From positions 1 through 49,692 of the forward strand of contig SUVS01000019.1 in the NCBI GenBank assembly GCA_015061885.1: a stretch of 49,692 nucleotides of DNA, read 5' to 3'. Below, piece by piece: positions 24,106-34,376 of this stretch. Position 1 is the first letter of the stretch. Every line of letters begins with the position of its first letter. The notes below the pieces were generated by a model that saw only the letters and a program-made list of their open reading frames with translations, was not told the origin of the DNA and ran no database searches. Made by a program: the position numbers and the translations under genes. This stretch comes from Lentisphaerota bacterium (GTDB lineage Bacteria > Verrucomicrobiota > Lentisphaeria > Victivallales > Victivallaceae).

Positions 24106-24846
24106 ATGCAAAAACATTTTTTTATACCGTTGGTATTGCTGACCGCAGCTCTGACATTTACCGGTTGCCGTAATGATGGATACTATCAGGATCAGGCGGT
24201 GCAGAGTGCCAGAGAATTTTTGCTGGAAGAAACTCCTGCCATGCCGCTTATGGAACAGGAATATATCAAATTCAACCGCCCGTTTATGCTTGTATCGCAT
24301 ATCAACGGCAATAATTATTCTACCGGTCAGATGCAGATATGTATCTGCTGGATGACGCCCGACAATCCGGAGCTTTACATGGTTTACGGCACCAGCGGTC
24401 TGCGGATGATGGATTGGAAGCCGTTGCGGGTCATCCGCAAGAATTTCAAAAAGCCGCAGCACATTTTCCTGAAATTGGCCGCCAGAGCTTCTTACGAACT
24501 TTTGCAGAAGCAGTTCGGCTTGTTGAGCGTGGCTTCAGCCAACCATATACGCTTTACCATGCCGGGAGTGTGGAAGTGCAAATTTGCCTTGAACAGCAAT
24601 CCGGAAAGCTCTTTGAGTGCCGCCGAACTTGCCAAAGCCGAAAAACTCCCCCGCTATGTTCTGGCGTGGAAGATCACCGAAAACGGCGAAACTTTCTATT
24701 CGGTGTACGGCGGAACTGCCGACGATGATACTTTGAAGAATTTCAAATACTATTTCAGCGGCATATACAGCGAAGAAAATTTCCTCAACGGAGTGCTTGA
24801 TGCCCAAGCGTTGGTCGAACCTTTCGGCGGCTCCGTCTTTAAGTAA
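24106..24846 (+). CDS. Putative lipoprotein of unknown function
   Basis: 246 residues. The N-terminus is a lipoprotein signal peptide (hydrophobic stretch and lipobox LTFTGC, Cys20). The mature part is a soluble alpha/beta-looking domain with no family I recognise; KPLRVIRKNFKKPQHIFLKLA is basic. It lies 10 bp after lpxB with a Shine-Dalgarno AAGGA, so it belongs to the same run. A role at the outer membrane is likely from the lipobox and neighbours, but no activity can be assigned. Confidence 0.8.
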   Translation: MQKHFFIPLVLLTAALTFTGCRNDGYYQDQAVQSAREFLLEETPAMPLMEQEYIKFNRPFMLVSHINGNNYSTGQMQICICWMTPDNPELYMVYGTSGLRMMDWKPLRVIRKNFKKPQHIFLKLAARASYELLQKQFGLLSVASANHIRFTMPGVWKCKFALNSNPESSLSAAELAKAEKLPRYVLAWKITENGETFYSVYGGTADDDTLKNFKYYFSGIYSEENFLNGVLDAQALVEPFGGSVFK

Positions 24847-24872
24847 ATCACTATATACCGGGAAGATATAAT

Positions 24873-25745
24873 ATGAGTTTGATGAGTATGACCGGTTTCG
24901 GCTCCGGCAGAGCCGAAGTCAACGGCACCGCGATCTATGCGGAAATAAGTACCGTAAACCGCAAACAGTTGGAAATCCGCTTTGCCATGCCGCGGGAGTT
25001 CAATGCCTTTGAGCATGAACTGCGTAAGTTATTGCAATCAGAATTAAGCCGCGGACAGGTTTCTGTACGCATTGTGCGTACCTCTTCTTCCTGCGAAGCC
25101 GCCGGAATCAACCGCGAGAGGGTTGCCGCATTGATCTCTGTTGCCCGGACATTGGGTAAAGAGTTCAATGTCAATGGCGAACTGACTATGGCACAAGTTA
25201 TGACCATGCCCGGAGTTTTTGAAGATAGTTCCGAAGCCGTCCCCGAAGAAGTCAAAAACGCTGTTATGACCGCCCTTGCCACTGCCGCCAAAGCTCTGAA
25301 CAATATGCGTTCAGCCGAAGGTGCGGCGTTGAAAGTTGAACTGGAAGACCGCATCACTCTGCTGGAAAATCTGCGGGAAAGTCTGTTGCCGGAAGTTACC
25401 GATATTGAGCAGAATATCAAAAATAAACTTTTGGAAAAACTTGCCAATGCCAATCTGCCGGTGGATATAAACGATGAACGCTTCCTCAAAGAAGTGCTTT
25501 ACTATGCCGACAAATCCGATGTCAGCGAAGAGCTTGCCCGCCTTGCCAGCCATTTCGTGCAGTTCCGCAACTTTTTGAACGGAGCTGAAGGCGGCGGCAG
25601 AAGTATGGATTTTCTGGTGCAGGAAATGTTCCGCGAAATCACCACGCTGGGCAATAAAGCCGGTTCCGGTGCGGTAGCCAATACGGTGGTCAGATTCAAG
25701 ACCGAACTGGAAAAAATCCGCGAGCAAATACAGAACATCCAATAA
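24873..25745 (+). CDS. yicC: YicC-family endoribonuclease
   Basis: 290 residues, full length. The N-terminal MTGFGSGRAEVNG and the C-terminal SMDFLVQEMFREITTLGNKAG blocks are the two hallmarks of the YicC family. E. coli YicC is an endoribonuclease that takes part in small-RNA turnover. The stated start (MSLMSMTGFG) could be replaced by the ATG four codons later. It sits between the lipoprotein and cysE genes. Confidence 0.93.
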   Translation: MSLMSMTGFGSGRAEVNGTAIYAEISTVNRKQLEIRFAMPREFNAFEHELRKLLQSELSRGQVSVRIVRTSSSCEAAGINRERVAALISVARTLGKEFNVNGELTMAQVMTMPGVFEDSSEAVPEEVKNAVMTALATAAKALNNMRSAEGAALKVELEDRITLLENLRESLLPEVTDIEQNIKNKLLEKLANANLPVDINDERFLKEVLYYADKSDVSEELARLASHFVQFRNFLNGAEGGGRSMDFLVQEMFREITTLGNKAGSGAVANTVVRFKTELEKIREQIQNIQ

Positions 25746-25761
25746 CCCCCTCCGGAGAACG

Positions 25762-26715
25762 ATGAAAAAGTTATACACCAAAAACAATTTTTATCTGGCA
25801 AAGAGCGAACTCGATGCCTTGAGCAGTGCTTTGAGTGAAAGCTACGCCGATAAGTTCGGAGTCAATCTCGAAGAAGGTGCCAATCTGCCGCGGCGGCGGG
25901 AAATATTGTCAGTGACCGGCAAACTCGAAGAACTGCTGTTTCCCGGCTTTGACGGCGGCGAACGCTATCACCTTGATACCATTGAATACAGTGCCGCCAA
26001 ACTTATAGAACAGCTTTACAGCGAACTTACGGAACTGACTGTCCGCAGTTTCTGCTACATGTGCAAAAAGTCCGGCTCCAGCCACGACTGCCGTACCGAA
26101 GAACGGAGCCGCGAAGCGGTCATGGCTCTGCTGAAGGCGTTGCCGGAATTGCGTAAAATCGCCCAGAGCGATATTCAGGCGGCATACGCCGGTGATCCCG
26201 CCGCCCGCAGTCTGGACGAGATCATCATCAGCTATCCGGCGGTAAAAGCTATTGAAATACAGCGTATGGCACATGTACTTTACAAACACGATGTGCCGTT
26301 TATTCCCCGCATGATGACCGAATACGCCCACAGTATTACCGGTATAGATATAAACCCTGGTGCCGAGATCGGCAGCGGATTTTTCATCGACCACGGTACC
26401 GGTGTGGTGATCGGCGAAACCGCCCGCATCGGCAACAATGTACGGCTTTATCAGGGAGTTACGCTGGGGGCACTCTCTTTTCCAAAAGATTCCTGCGGTA
26501 TGCTGGTCAAAGGTTTGCGGCGGCACCCGACTATTGAAGATGATGTAACGATTTATGCCAACGCCACCGTGCTGGGCGATGTAACCATCGGCAAAGGTTC
26601 AGTGCTGGGCGGCAACGTGTGGGTGACAGACAGTCTGCCGCCGGGAACCAAAGTGGTGGCTTCAGCCGAAAATCTGATCCGTTACAGCAATCAGGGCAAG
26701 CAGGAGCAGAAATGA
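25762..26715 (+). CDS. cysE: Serine O-acetyltransferase
   Basis: 317 residues. The N-terminal helical domain is followed by a left-handed beta-helix with hexapeptide repeats from about 195 (GIDINPGAEIGSGFFIDHGTGVVIGETA). H-x-x-G-V-VIGETA and the NVWVTDSLPPGT tail are typical of serine acetyltransferases. It transfers acetyl from acetyl-CoA to serine, the first step of cysteine synthesis. The longer N-terminus matches the EpsC/plastid-like branch. Shine-Dalgarno GGAGA. The stop codon overlaps the start of yggS (ATGA). Confidence 0.92.
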   Translation: MKKLYTKNNFYLAKSELDALSSALSESYADKFGVNLEEGANLPRRREILSVTGKLEELLFPGFDGGERYHLDTIEYSAAKLIEQLYSELTELTVRSFCYMCKKSGSSHDCRTEERSREAVMALLKALPELRKIAQSDIQAAYAGDPAARSLDEIIISYPAVKAIEIQRMAHVLYKHDVPFIPRMMTEYAHSITGIDINPGAEIGSGFFIDHGTGVVIGETARIGNNVRLYQGVTLGALSFPKDSCGMLVKGLRRHPTIEDDVTIYANATVLGDVTIGKGSVLGGNVWVTDSLPPGTKVVASAENLIRYSNQGKQEQK

Positions 26716-27401
26716 GCAGTTTTGCTGAAGAATACGCCGCATTGCAATCAGAATTGGATCAGGTTCTGCAAAACTGTTCCCGCCCGGCTGAAGAGGTAAA
26801 GATTCTTGCCGTAAGCAAGACTTTTCCGGCGGAGGCGATCCGGGAGGCATATAATTGCGGCGTAAGATGTTTCGGCGAAAACAAGGTGCAGGAATTAAGC
26901 GAAAAAGCAGAAATGCTTCCGAAAGATATTCAGTGGCATTTTATCGGCCATTTGCAGAGCAACAAAGTTGCCAAAGCCGTGCAGTATGCTTCGTGGATAC
27001 ACTCGGTGGATTCGTTGAAACTGCTCAATAAGCTCGACCGGATCGCCGGAGAAATGAATAAAAAGCCGTTTATTCTGCTGGAAGTAAACTCCGGCGAAGA
27101 AAGCAAATCCGGCGTAAGCTATGCTGATTTGCCGGAACTGGCAAAAGCGGCGGCTTCGGCAGAGAATCTCTCTTTTGCCGGTCTGATGACTATGGCTCCA
27201 TTGACCGACGATCGCCGGGAATGGTTGAACGCATTTGCCAAACTTGCCGCCGCCCGCGGTGAGCTGGAAAAAATGTTATCCATCAAATTGCCGGAACTCT
27301 CAATGGGCATGTCCGGCGATTTTGCCGAAGCAGTTGTATGCGGCTCTACGATCATAAGGATCGGCAGCCGTCTGTTCGGCAACCGTAATTACAATTTGTG
27401 A
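26712..27401 (+). CDS. yggS: YggS/PROSC-family PLP-binding protein
   Basis: 229 residues starting at the ATG that overlaps the cysE stop (ATGA); an in-frame extension upstream lies wholly inside cysE and is rejected. K36 in ILAVSKTFP is the PLP lysine. FGENKVQE, WHFIGHLQSNK and the C-terminal SMGMSGDFAEAV and G-STIIRIGSRLFG are family blocks. The protein is a PLP carrier that keeps vitamin B6 and amino-acid pools balanced; it is not an enzyme with a known reaction. Confidence 0.95.
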   Translation: MSSFAEEYAALQSELDQVLQNCSRPAEEVKILAVSKTFPAEAIREAYNCGVRCFGENKVQELSEKAEMLPKDIQWHFIGHLQSNKVAKAVQYASWIHSVDSLKLLNKLDRIAGEMNKKPFILLEVNSGEESKSGVSYADLPELAKAAASAENLSFAGLMTMAPLTDDRREWLNAFAKLAAARGELEKMLSIKLPELSMGMSGDFAEAVVCGSTIIRIGSRLFGNRNYNL

Positions 27402-27442
27402 CCGGCTGAATTTTCATATTGCTTTTAAGGGCTGTTGCAGCA

Positions 27443-30400
27443 ATGGGGCTGAAACTTTATTACAATTATAAACTTGAATTACTGGCGGAACAGTTTGCCG
27501 AAATTGTTTATAAACAAAAATCGCAGGATGTTTCGGCCAAAGCGTTGTTGCAGGGGCAGTATGTAGTGGTGCAAAGTCGCGGGATGGCAGAATTTCTGCG
27601 GCAGTTTCTGGCAGAAAACAGCCGGATAGCGGCCAATTTGAATATGCCGTTTCTTAATGCCTTTGTCAATCAGATCTTGACTGTGCTTTATGGCAATGAG
27701 TTCAAAACTGCCGCCTTACGCAGCGATCCGGAATATATGCAGTATTTGCTTATGCAGATATTCTGCGACCGGGATCATATCGAAAAAGACCTGCCCGAAC
27801 TTGCAGAATATACCTCCGGCGACAATGCAGAGCTCAAACGCTGGCAGCTTGCCGGAGCAGTTGCCAATGTATTTGACCATTATCAGCTCTACCGCAGCGG
27901 CGGACAGCTTGACGAAATGTTTGAGCACAACAGCGGCAACCACTGGCAGCAAATACTCTACAACGAAATTTTCAACAGCAATACTCCGGGGCGTGCCACC
28001 TTTTTCCAACGCTTTGCCGCCGGGGATTTTGACGAAAGCAAACGCCGACTGCTGCCGCCGGAAGTATCAGTTTTTGGAATGGGGGCAATGCCGCCGGAAT
28101 ATTTGAATTTTTTTGTTAATCTGTCGCGGTACAGTAAAGTGAATTTCTTTTATCTCACGCCTTGCATGGAGTATTGGGAAAATCAGAAATCCCGCCGCGA
28201 AGTCAAAAAACCGGCCGCGTGGGAGATCGCCGAATCCGGCAATCCGCTGTTGCAGAATCTGGGCAGACAGGGCAGAAGTTTTTTCTCGTGCATGGTAAAC
28301 CACAACGAAATTGCCAATCAGATGGCTCCGGATTTTGACGGTCTTGCCGATGATTACCCGGCAAACAGCACCATGCTGGAAATCATGCAGTACGATATAC
28401 GCTATCTTTTTGACCGCAGAGTTCCCGCTCCCGGTGAAGATGATCTTTTTATCGGTCAAGTCCGTTCCGACCTTAAAAATGACCATTCGGTATCTATCCA
28501 CAACTGCCACAGTCTGCGGCGGGAATTGGAGGTTCTGCATGATGAACTTTTGAAAATCATCAAACAGGGTACCGATCCAAGTAATATAATTGTCATGGCA
28601 CCGGATATAACTGCATGTGCCCCGATCATCCGGGCTGTATTCGACAATGGCGAACTTGCCAATGTTTACAGCATTGCCGATATGCCGCAAGCAGAACAGT
28701 CGATGGCATGGACTGCATTCAAAAGCATACTCAATACCGCCAACAGCCGTTTTGAATACAGCAATGTAATGTCGTTGCTGGATATGAAACTGATCATATC
28801 GGTACTGAATTGTTCCGCCGAAGACCTCGCCCGGTTCGGTAAATATATCTACGATGCCGGTGCCAGATGGGGGTATGATAAAGCCATGCGGGAAAAATTC
28901 TGCCACAGCAGTTTTGAAGAATTCAGCTGGCAGCAGGCGATCGACCGCTTGCTGGCGGGGTTTGCCATTCGTGCCGCCAGCGGCGAAGAAACGGCGATAA
29001 CCGGCAACACCAAAGCTATGGATGCACTGGAAAATCCCGATATAGAAGCCTTTGCCCGTCTGGTCAGAGTGTTGGAAAAACTTAAAGATCTTTCGGGCAA
29101 TATTGCCATTGCCAAAGATATTCCCGCCTGGTGTGCGGTTTTTGAAAATATCATGGAAAGTTTCTTTGCCGATACCAACGATGTGCGTACTGCAGTTGCA
29201 CCGTTGCGATTGGCGGTAAAAAAATTGCGTAATGCCGCATCCAAAGGCTTTATCCCCGGAATATACCCGTTGAACGCGGCATTGCAGATATTGGAAGATC
29301 ATGTAAACAATGCCGGTGAACCCGGCAGATTTCTCCGCGGCAAGATCACATTCTGCCGCATGATGCCCATGCGGAGTATTCCCATGGATACTGTGGCGAT
29401 ACTGGAACTCAACAGCGGCAGTTTTCCGCGTAACCGCACTGCTCCCGGATTTGACCTGATACCGCAACTGCCGCACCCCGGCGACCGCTCGCTGACCGCA
29501 CAGGATCGTTACCTTTTGCTGGAAGCGATCATGGCGGCAAGGAAAAATCTGCTCTTTTTCTATCAGGGGCAAAATCCCCGTACCGGAGATGATCTGCCGC
29601 CGTGTGCACCGTTGGCAGAAATAATGGAGTATCTGGATAACGCATTTGAGCTTAAAGCATACAAGCATAAAGTATCGGGTATTTCCGAAGTATATTTTAC
29701 AAGCGACGCACCGTTTGCCTCGCTGAACAAAGAAAATTACCGGGCATTGAAACATTTGCAGGAGCGTTTGCAGAGCAATTTACAGGAAAATCCCGGCAGT
29801 TTTCCTGCCGATGACGCCGCAACTCTGGCAAGTTTATATACCCCCTGGCAAATACAGGGCAATGTAACTATAAAACAGTTGGCGGATTTCTTTGCCAATC
29901 CGTGCGGCTGGTTTCTGAAAACACGCTTTGATTTCTACGCCGACCGGCAGGCTGACGGCGTGCCGGAAGATGATGAATTATGGGATTTGTCTGTGCTTGA
30001 CCGCATAAATGTAAATACCATGCTCATGAATATGCGGAATATTGATGTGAGTGATGACGAAATATATTTGCACGCTGATAAAGGCAACTTGCTCCCGCCG
30101 GGCAGAACCGGCAGACAGGAGTTTGACGCACTTGCCGCCAATCTTGCCATATTGCCGGAGTTCTGGCAGCGATCTTTCAAAAACATGGAGCGATTGCCGG
30201 TAGTCTATGCTTCTGCCGATAAAAACTATACTGTCAGCGGCATGGTCAATATGAGCTGCGATCAAAAGTATGTGCTGGTATTCAACTGGAGTTCGTACAA
30301 AAGCAAACACGCTTTGCATGCACTTTTCGGCGTATTGACCGCAGCGGCATCAGCAGCGGCAGAAGGCCGTTGTGTTGCGATAGGAGCTAAACTGCTCAAT

Positions 30401-30778
30401 CTCGATAACAGCAGCCACGAATTTGAATTCAGAGAGATCGCCCCGGTGAATACCTTTGATGCAATCAGAAAACTCGATGAACTCATTGCCCTTGCCGGAG
30501 AAAAGCACGCCGGACCGTTGCCGCTTTTTGAAAAATCTTCGGTGTATTATCACGAGCCGGATATTGCGGGCCGCAAGTTCGGACAAGGCGATTTCTGCGA
30601 TGTGAAGACCCGGAGTGTCAGTTACTTTTTTACTCCGGATATGTGGTATGATAAAGATTTTTTGCATAATTTCAATTATTACGCCGCCAAACTATACAGT
30701 CCGATTACTCTGGAAAGAGATGAAAAAAATAATGAACTTTACCTGCCCGGCGGAGGGGAGGTGAAAGATGGAAAGTAA
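27443..30778 (+). CDS. recC: Exodeoxyribonuclease V, gamma subunit
   Basis: 1111 residues from the ATG at 27443 (MGLKLYYNYKLELLAEQ). A TTG 24 bp upstream is a weaker alternative. RecC features are the N-terminal VVVQSRGMAEFLRQFLAE with NMPFLNAFV, HSCHSLRRELEVLHDEL-like (here NCHSLRRELEVL) in the middle, and MRSIPMDTVAILELNSGSFPR. RecC holds the complex together and reads Chi in E. coli; its helicase and nuclease folds are catalytically dead. The 3' end overlaps recB by 11 bp, implying coupled translation. Confidence 0.93.
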   Translation: MGLKLYYNYKLELLAEQFAEIVYKQKSQDVSAKALLQGQYVVVQSRGMAEFLRQFLAENSRIAANLNMPFLNAFVNQILTVLYGNEFKTAALRSDPEYMQYLLMQIFCDRDHIEKDLPELAEYTSGDNAELKRWQLAGAVANVFDHYQLYRSGGQLDEMFEHNSGNHWQQILYNEIFNSNTPGRATFFQRFAAGDFDESKRRLLPPEVSVFGMGAMPPEYLNFFVNLSRYSKVNFFYLTPCMEYWENQKSRREVKKPAAWEIAESGNPLLQNLGRQGRSFFSCMVNHNEIANQMAPDFDGLADDYPANSTMLEIMQYDIRYLFDRRVPAPGEDDLFIGQVRSDLKNDHSVSIHNCHSLRRELEVLHDELLKIIKQGTDPSNIIVMAPDITACAPIIRAVFDNGELANVYSIADMPQAEQSMAWTAFKSILNTANSRFEYSNVMSLLDMKLIISVLNCSAEDLARFGKYIYDAGARWGYDKAMREKFCHSSFEEFSWQQAIDRLLAGFAIRAASGEETAITGNTKAMDALENPDIEAFARLVRVLEKLKDLSGNIAIAKDIPAWCAVFENIMESFFADTNDVRTAVAPLRLAVKKLRNAASKGFIPGIYPLNAALQILEDHVNNAGEPGRFLRGKITFCRMMPMRSIPMDTVAILELNSGSFPRNRTAPGFDLIPQLPHPGDRSLTAQDRYLLLEAIMAARKNLLFFYQGQNPRTGDDLPPCAPLAEIMEYLDNAFELKAYKHKVSGISEVYFTSDAPFASLNKENYRALKHLQERLQSNLQENPGSFPADDAATLASLYTPWQIQGNVTIKQLADFFANPCGWFLKTRFDFYADRQADGVPEDDELWDLSVLDRINVNTMLMNMRNIDVSDDEIYLHADKGNLLPPGRTGRQEFDALAANLAILPEFWQRSFKNMERLPVVYASADKNYTVSGMVNMSCDQKYVLVFNWSSYKSKHALHALFGVLTAAASAAAEGRCVAIGAKLLNLDNSSHEFEFREIAPVNTFDAIRKLDELIALAGEKHAGPLPLFEKSSVYYHEPDIAGRKFGQGDFCDVKTRSVSYFFTPDMWYDKDFLHNFNYYAAKLYSPITLERDEKNNELYLPGGGEVKDGK

Positions 30779-33700
30779 CACTTGTTTTCACGGAGAACTT
30801 GATTCCGTCAACATGCCGCTGGAAGGTATTACGCTGATCGAAGCCGCCGCCGGTACCGGCAAAACATATAATATCCAGAATATTGCCGCCCGTTTGATCG
30901 TGGAAAAAAAATTCCCCATCGAATCACTGGCGATCGTTACCTTTACCGAAAAAGCAGTACAGGAACTTTCCGACCGCATCCGCGGTATGCTGGAGCTGTT
31001 GACCGGAGTGCTGAACAATCGCAGTTCAGCCAACCGCGATAATCAGGAGCGGGCAAAAAGTCTGCTGGAACATTTCGACTCTCTTGATATTCCACGCAAA
31101 GAGCAGAAAGAACTGCTGGAAAATGCGTTACGCGATATTGACAACTGCCGCATAGCAACCATTCACGGGTTCTGCTTCCGGCTGCTGTCAGAATATGCTT
31201 TTGAAAGTTCCACGGCATTTCAGGTGCAGCTGGAAAAAGATATAAAATCTGTTCACTCCAAACTGCTTAAAGACTTCTGCCGCTCCAAGCGTTACAGCTC
31301 GTTCGATCTGCCGGGATGGGTGGACTTGAGGCCCTCTAAAATTGAAAAAGAAGTACATTTTCTGTTGGGCAAATGCAATATAAAACATACTTACCAGCGA
31401 CCGGTTTTTGCCGACGAAAACGCCATTATTCAGTACTTGCAAGCTCTTCAGCAGGAATTTGCCGCCTGCCCTGATAAAGCCCTGATAATGAAAACGTTGC
31501 AAGACAAAGTCAATAAGATCTGCAATATCAGTCCGGAGCTTTATATAACCAATGCCGTAAATCAGCTCTCTCGTCTGAACGGTTTAAGTATGTCGGATTG
31601 GCAGAGCTGGCATGAAATAATGACGCTTTTCCGGAAGCCCCGATTTCTGGGCCGGGGCAAAGCCGCCAGAAAAAAGACCGACGAAAATTACAAAGAGTTT
31701 GTCGATGAATTTGTAAACCAAAACAAGATCTTCAGCATCGCTGAAGAATACTGCATGGTCATAGAAAAGGACTGCAATACATTTCTGATAAAGGAAGCCG
31801 TGGATTTTATTCGGAAAAATGTTGCAGAATGGAAACAGAAATCCAATGTATTGAGCTACGACGACTTGCTTATCCGGGCCGAACAGGCACTTAAAAACAA
31901 AAGTTTCTGCAATTTTGTACAGAAAAAACTCAATGTCGGCATCATCGACGAATTTCAGGATACTGACCCATTGCAGTACAATATTTTCAAGTCGATTTTT
32001 ATTGACCGTCCGGGCCCCGGAGCTCTCTTTATGGTGGGCGATCCCCGACAGGCGATCTACGCTTTCCGCGGCGGAGATATTGCAACGTACCTTGCGGCAC
32101 GGCAGGAGTGCATCGAACGTAATGGCAGAATCTATACTTTGACTACCAATTACCGCAGTTCAGGCAGAATGATCGAGGCTTTCAACTGCATTTTCAAGCA
32201 CAACGATCCATTTTTCAGCAGTGAGATCAGCTTTGAAAAAGTCGGCACCCCCGCCCAAGTCCGACCGGGCATAAGACTGTATAACGAAGAAATGCAGTTC
32301 CCGCTCTCGGCACAATACTACAGCAACTGCCGTTTGGAAGATATTTTTGAGCGTAGTGCAGACGAAATCTGCCGTATGATAAGCTGCGGTAAATTCACTA
32401 TACCCGACGGCAATGATTCGTATCGCAAGATAACTCCGGGCGATATAGCAGTGCTTACCGAAAAAAACAAACACCTTGACATGTTCCGTAAGTATCTGGC
32501 CAAATACAACATCCCGGTCATCGGCGAGCGTCAGGGCGGCCTGTGGGGCTCCGACGAGGCCATAGAGCTGGCCAAATTTATGCAGGCAGTGCTGAATAAT
32601 GCAGATTCATTGATGGTGCGTGATGCACTGCTGACAGAAATCTGCGGTGTAACGCTTCCTGAACTGGATGTTGAAAACCCCGATACCGCAGAAAAAATGC
32701 TGGCATGGCGAATGGATTTTATCAATCTTGCCGAGTGCTGGTATGAACGCGGCACCGCGGTGTTTATGGCAACATTTATAAAACTCTATTCGCTCAAAGA
32801 AAGACTGACTTGTGTTGCCGGCGGCGACCGGGCCTTGAGCAACTATATCCAAATGGGCGATTTGCTTGCCGGTGCAGAACTTGCCAACAAACTGCCGCCG
32901 CGCGGAGTATTGAAATTTTTGCAGGAAAAAATCGCCGCCGGTTCTTCGGACGAAATGGAAATGCTGGAGTCTGACCGTTCAGCGGTTCATCTGATGACGA
33001 TCCACAAATCCAAAGGCTTGCAGTTCCCGGTGGTTTTTCTGATCGACCTCTCCTCCCGCCGGGCGTTGGGAAACAGCTCTTTGAGTTCGTACCATTGCAA
33101 CGGCGAACTTTGCTGTAATGTGGATAAACTTGATAAAAATGCCGAAATCACTGCCGGTATCGAAGATATGCAGGAATTGATGCGGCTTGTATATGTGGCA
33201 GTGACCAGAGCATGTTATTTCTGCCGTATAAACTGGAACAAAAGCCGGAATATGGAACGCTCCATGCCGCTGACCTGGCTCTTTTCCCGACAGGATACCA
33301 TCCCAGGCGATACAGTCCGCAGAAGTTTTATCTGTGGAGATATTCCATTCGCCGACGGCGATATGAATATACCGGGAGCTTTACAGCAGAAGATGCTGTT
33401 TGACGACTTCACGCCGACAGCCTATCAGCCGCCGCTTGATGCCGATATTATTGAACCGGAAACGGTTGAAGCACCAGCCGGCAGACGCTATATTATCAGT
33501 TATTCAGCGTTGAATGAACTCGGACACAAAACCGATGTTGAATCAGATAAAGAATTCACCGACCGGGACAGCGGCGACGAAGAAAACAACGAGCTTATAC
33601 TCTTGCCGGAAAAGGAAAAATCCGACAAACTTTCCGGCGGCATCTGGTCAGTCCCTCCCGGTGCCGCCATCGGCAATGCGTGGCACGAAATATTGGAAAA

Positions 33701-34373
33701 CACTGACTTTACGCAGGGCGTTGACGGGTATTTGCTAAAAAATATCATGACCAATTACGGCTTCAATGATCCGGCACACCTTAAAGCATCAGCAGAAATG
33801 TTCCGGAATTTATTGGAATATCAGCTGCCGTGCGGCATGAAACTCAAAGAACTGACCGCTGACCGCCGTTTGACCGAGCTGGAATTTCTGCTTTCTTCAC
33901 CGCAAGGTTTTACCTTTGACAGCATAACTTGTGCAGTCAATGAATATGTGGCAGCTGAATTCGGTCCAAGTATCATCCCCACGGGTTTTCTCAATATGCA
34001 CCGGGGATTTTTCACCGGATTTATAGATATGGTCTTTGAATACAACAACAAATTGTATATCGTTGACTGGAAATCCAACGCTTTGGGTTCGCTGGCGGAA
34101 TCATTTTACGGCAACAAGCTCAAACAACACATGTTCAAAAAGTTATATCCGCTGCAATATCTCTGCTATCTGGCGGCACTGCTCAAATACCTTGAACAGC
34201 GTTTGCAGAAAAAAGTCGATGAAACTCTTTACAACGAATATGTCGGCGGCGTATATTACATCTTTCTGCGCGGCATGATGCTGGAAAACCCCGGCGGCGT
34301 CTTTGAGGCCCATGTGCCATACCGTTTTGTACGCTCATTGGCAGATGTTATAACTTGCGGAAAAGGAGAGTGA
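30768..34373 (+). CDS. recB: Exodeoxyribonuclease V, beta subunit (helicase-nuclease)
   Basis: 1201 residues, complete. Walker A is AAAGTGKT (26-33), and the helicase motifs include TFTEKAV, IIDEFQDTDPLQY (Walker B), GDPRQAIYAFRGGD, TTNYRSS and LMTIHKSKGLQFPVV. The C-terminal nuclease domain keeps the metal and catalytic signature FTGFIDMVFEYNNKLYIVDWKS, split here around D-W-K. It unwinds and degrades double-strand ends and loads RecA. It overlaps recC and is followed by recD after 3 bp. Confidence 0.96.
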   Translation: MESNTCFHGELDSVNMPLEGITLIEAAAGTGKTYNIQNIAARLIVEKKFPIESLAIVTFTEKAVQELSDRIRGMLELLTGVLNNRSSANRDNQERAKSLLEHFDSLDIPRKEQKELLENALRDIDNCRIATIHGFCFRLLSEYAFESSTAFQVQLEKDIKSVHSKLLKDFCRSKRYSSFDLPGWVDLRPSKIEKEVHFLLGKCNIKHTYQRPVFADENAIIQYLQALQQEFAACPDKALIMKTLQDKVNKICNISPELYITNAVNQLSRLNGLSMSDWQSWHEIMTLFRKPRFLGRGKAARKKTDENYKEFVDEFVNQNKIFSIAEEYCMVIEKDCNTFLIKEAVDFIRKNVAEWKQKSNVLSYDDLLIRAEQALKNKSFCNFVQKKLNVGIIDEFQDTDPLQYNIFKSIFIDRPGPGALFMVGDPRQAIYAFRGGDIATYLAARQECIERNGRIYTLTTNYRSSGRMIEAFNCIFKHNDPFFSSEISFEKVGTPAQVRPGIRLYNEEMQFPLSAQYYSNCRLEDIFERSADEICRMISCGKFTIPDGNDSYRKITPGDIAVLTEKNKHLDMFRKYLAKYNIPVIGERQGGLWGSDEAIELAKFMQAVLNNADSLMVRDALLTEICGVTLPELDVENPDTAEKMLAWRMDFINLAECWYERGTAVFMATFIKLYSLKERLTCVAGGDRALSNYIQMGDLLAGAELANKLPPRGVLKFLQEKIAAGSSDEMEMLESDRSAVHLMTIHKSKGLQFPVVFLIDLSSRRALGNSSLSSYHCNGELCCNVDKLDKNAEITAGIEDMQELMRLVYVAVTRACYFCRINWNKSRNMERSMPLTWLFSRQDTIPGDTVRRSFICGDIPFADGDMNIPGALQQKMLFDDFTPTAYQPPLDADIIEPETVEAPAGRRYIISYSALNELGHKTDVESDKEFTDRDSGDEENNELILLPEKEKSDKLSGGIWSVPPGAAIGNAWHEILENTDFTQGVDGYLLKNIMTNYGFNDPAHLKASAEMFRNLLEYQLPCGMKLKELTADRRLTELEFLLSSPQGFTFDSITCAVNEYVAAEFGPSIIPTGFLNMHRGFFTGFIDMVFEYNNKLYIVDWKSNALGSLAESFYGNKLKQHMFKKLYPLQYLCYLAALLKYLEQRLQKKVDETLYNEYVGGVYYIFLRGMMLENPGGVFEAHVPYRFVRSLADVITCGKGE

Positions 34374-34376
34374 GTC

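Noticed and set aside
27419..27442. TTG start for RecC
   Set aside because: The ATG at 27443 begins the conserved N-terminus. The TTG adds eight residues with no ribosome-binding support.
28067..29755. 562-residue open frame on the minus strand
   Set aside because: It lies entirely antisense inside recC, has no family resemblance and reads the complement of RecC motifs.
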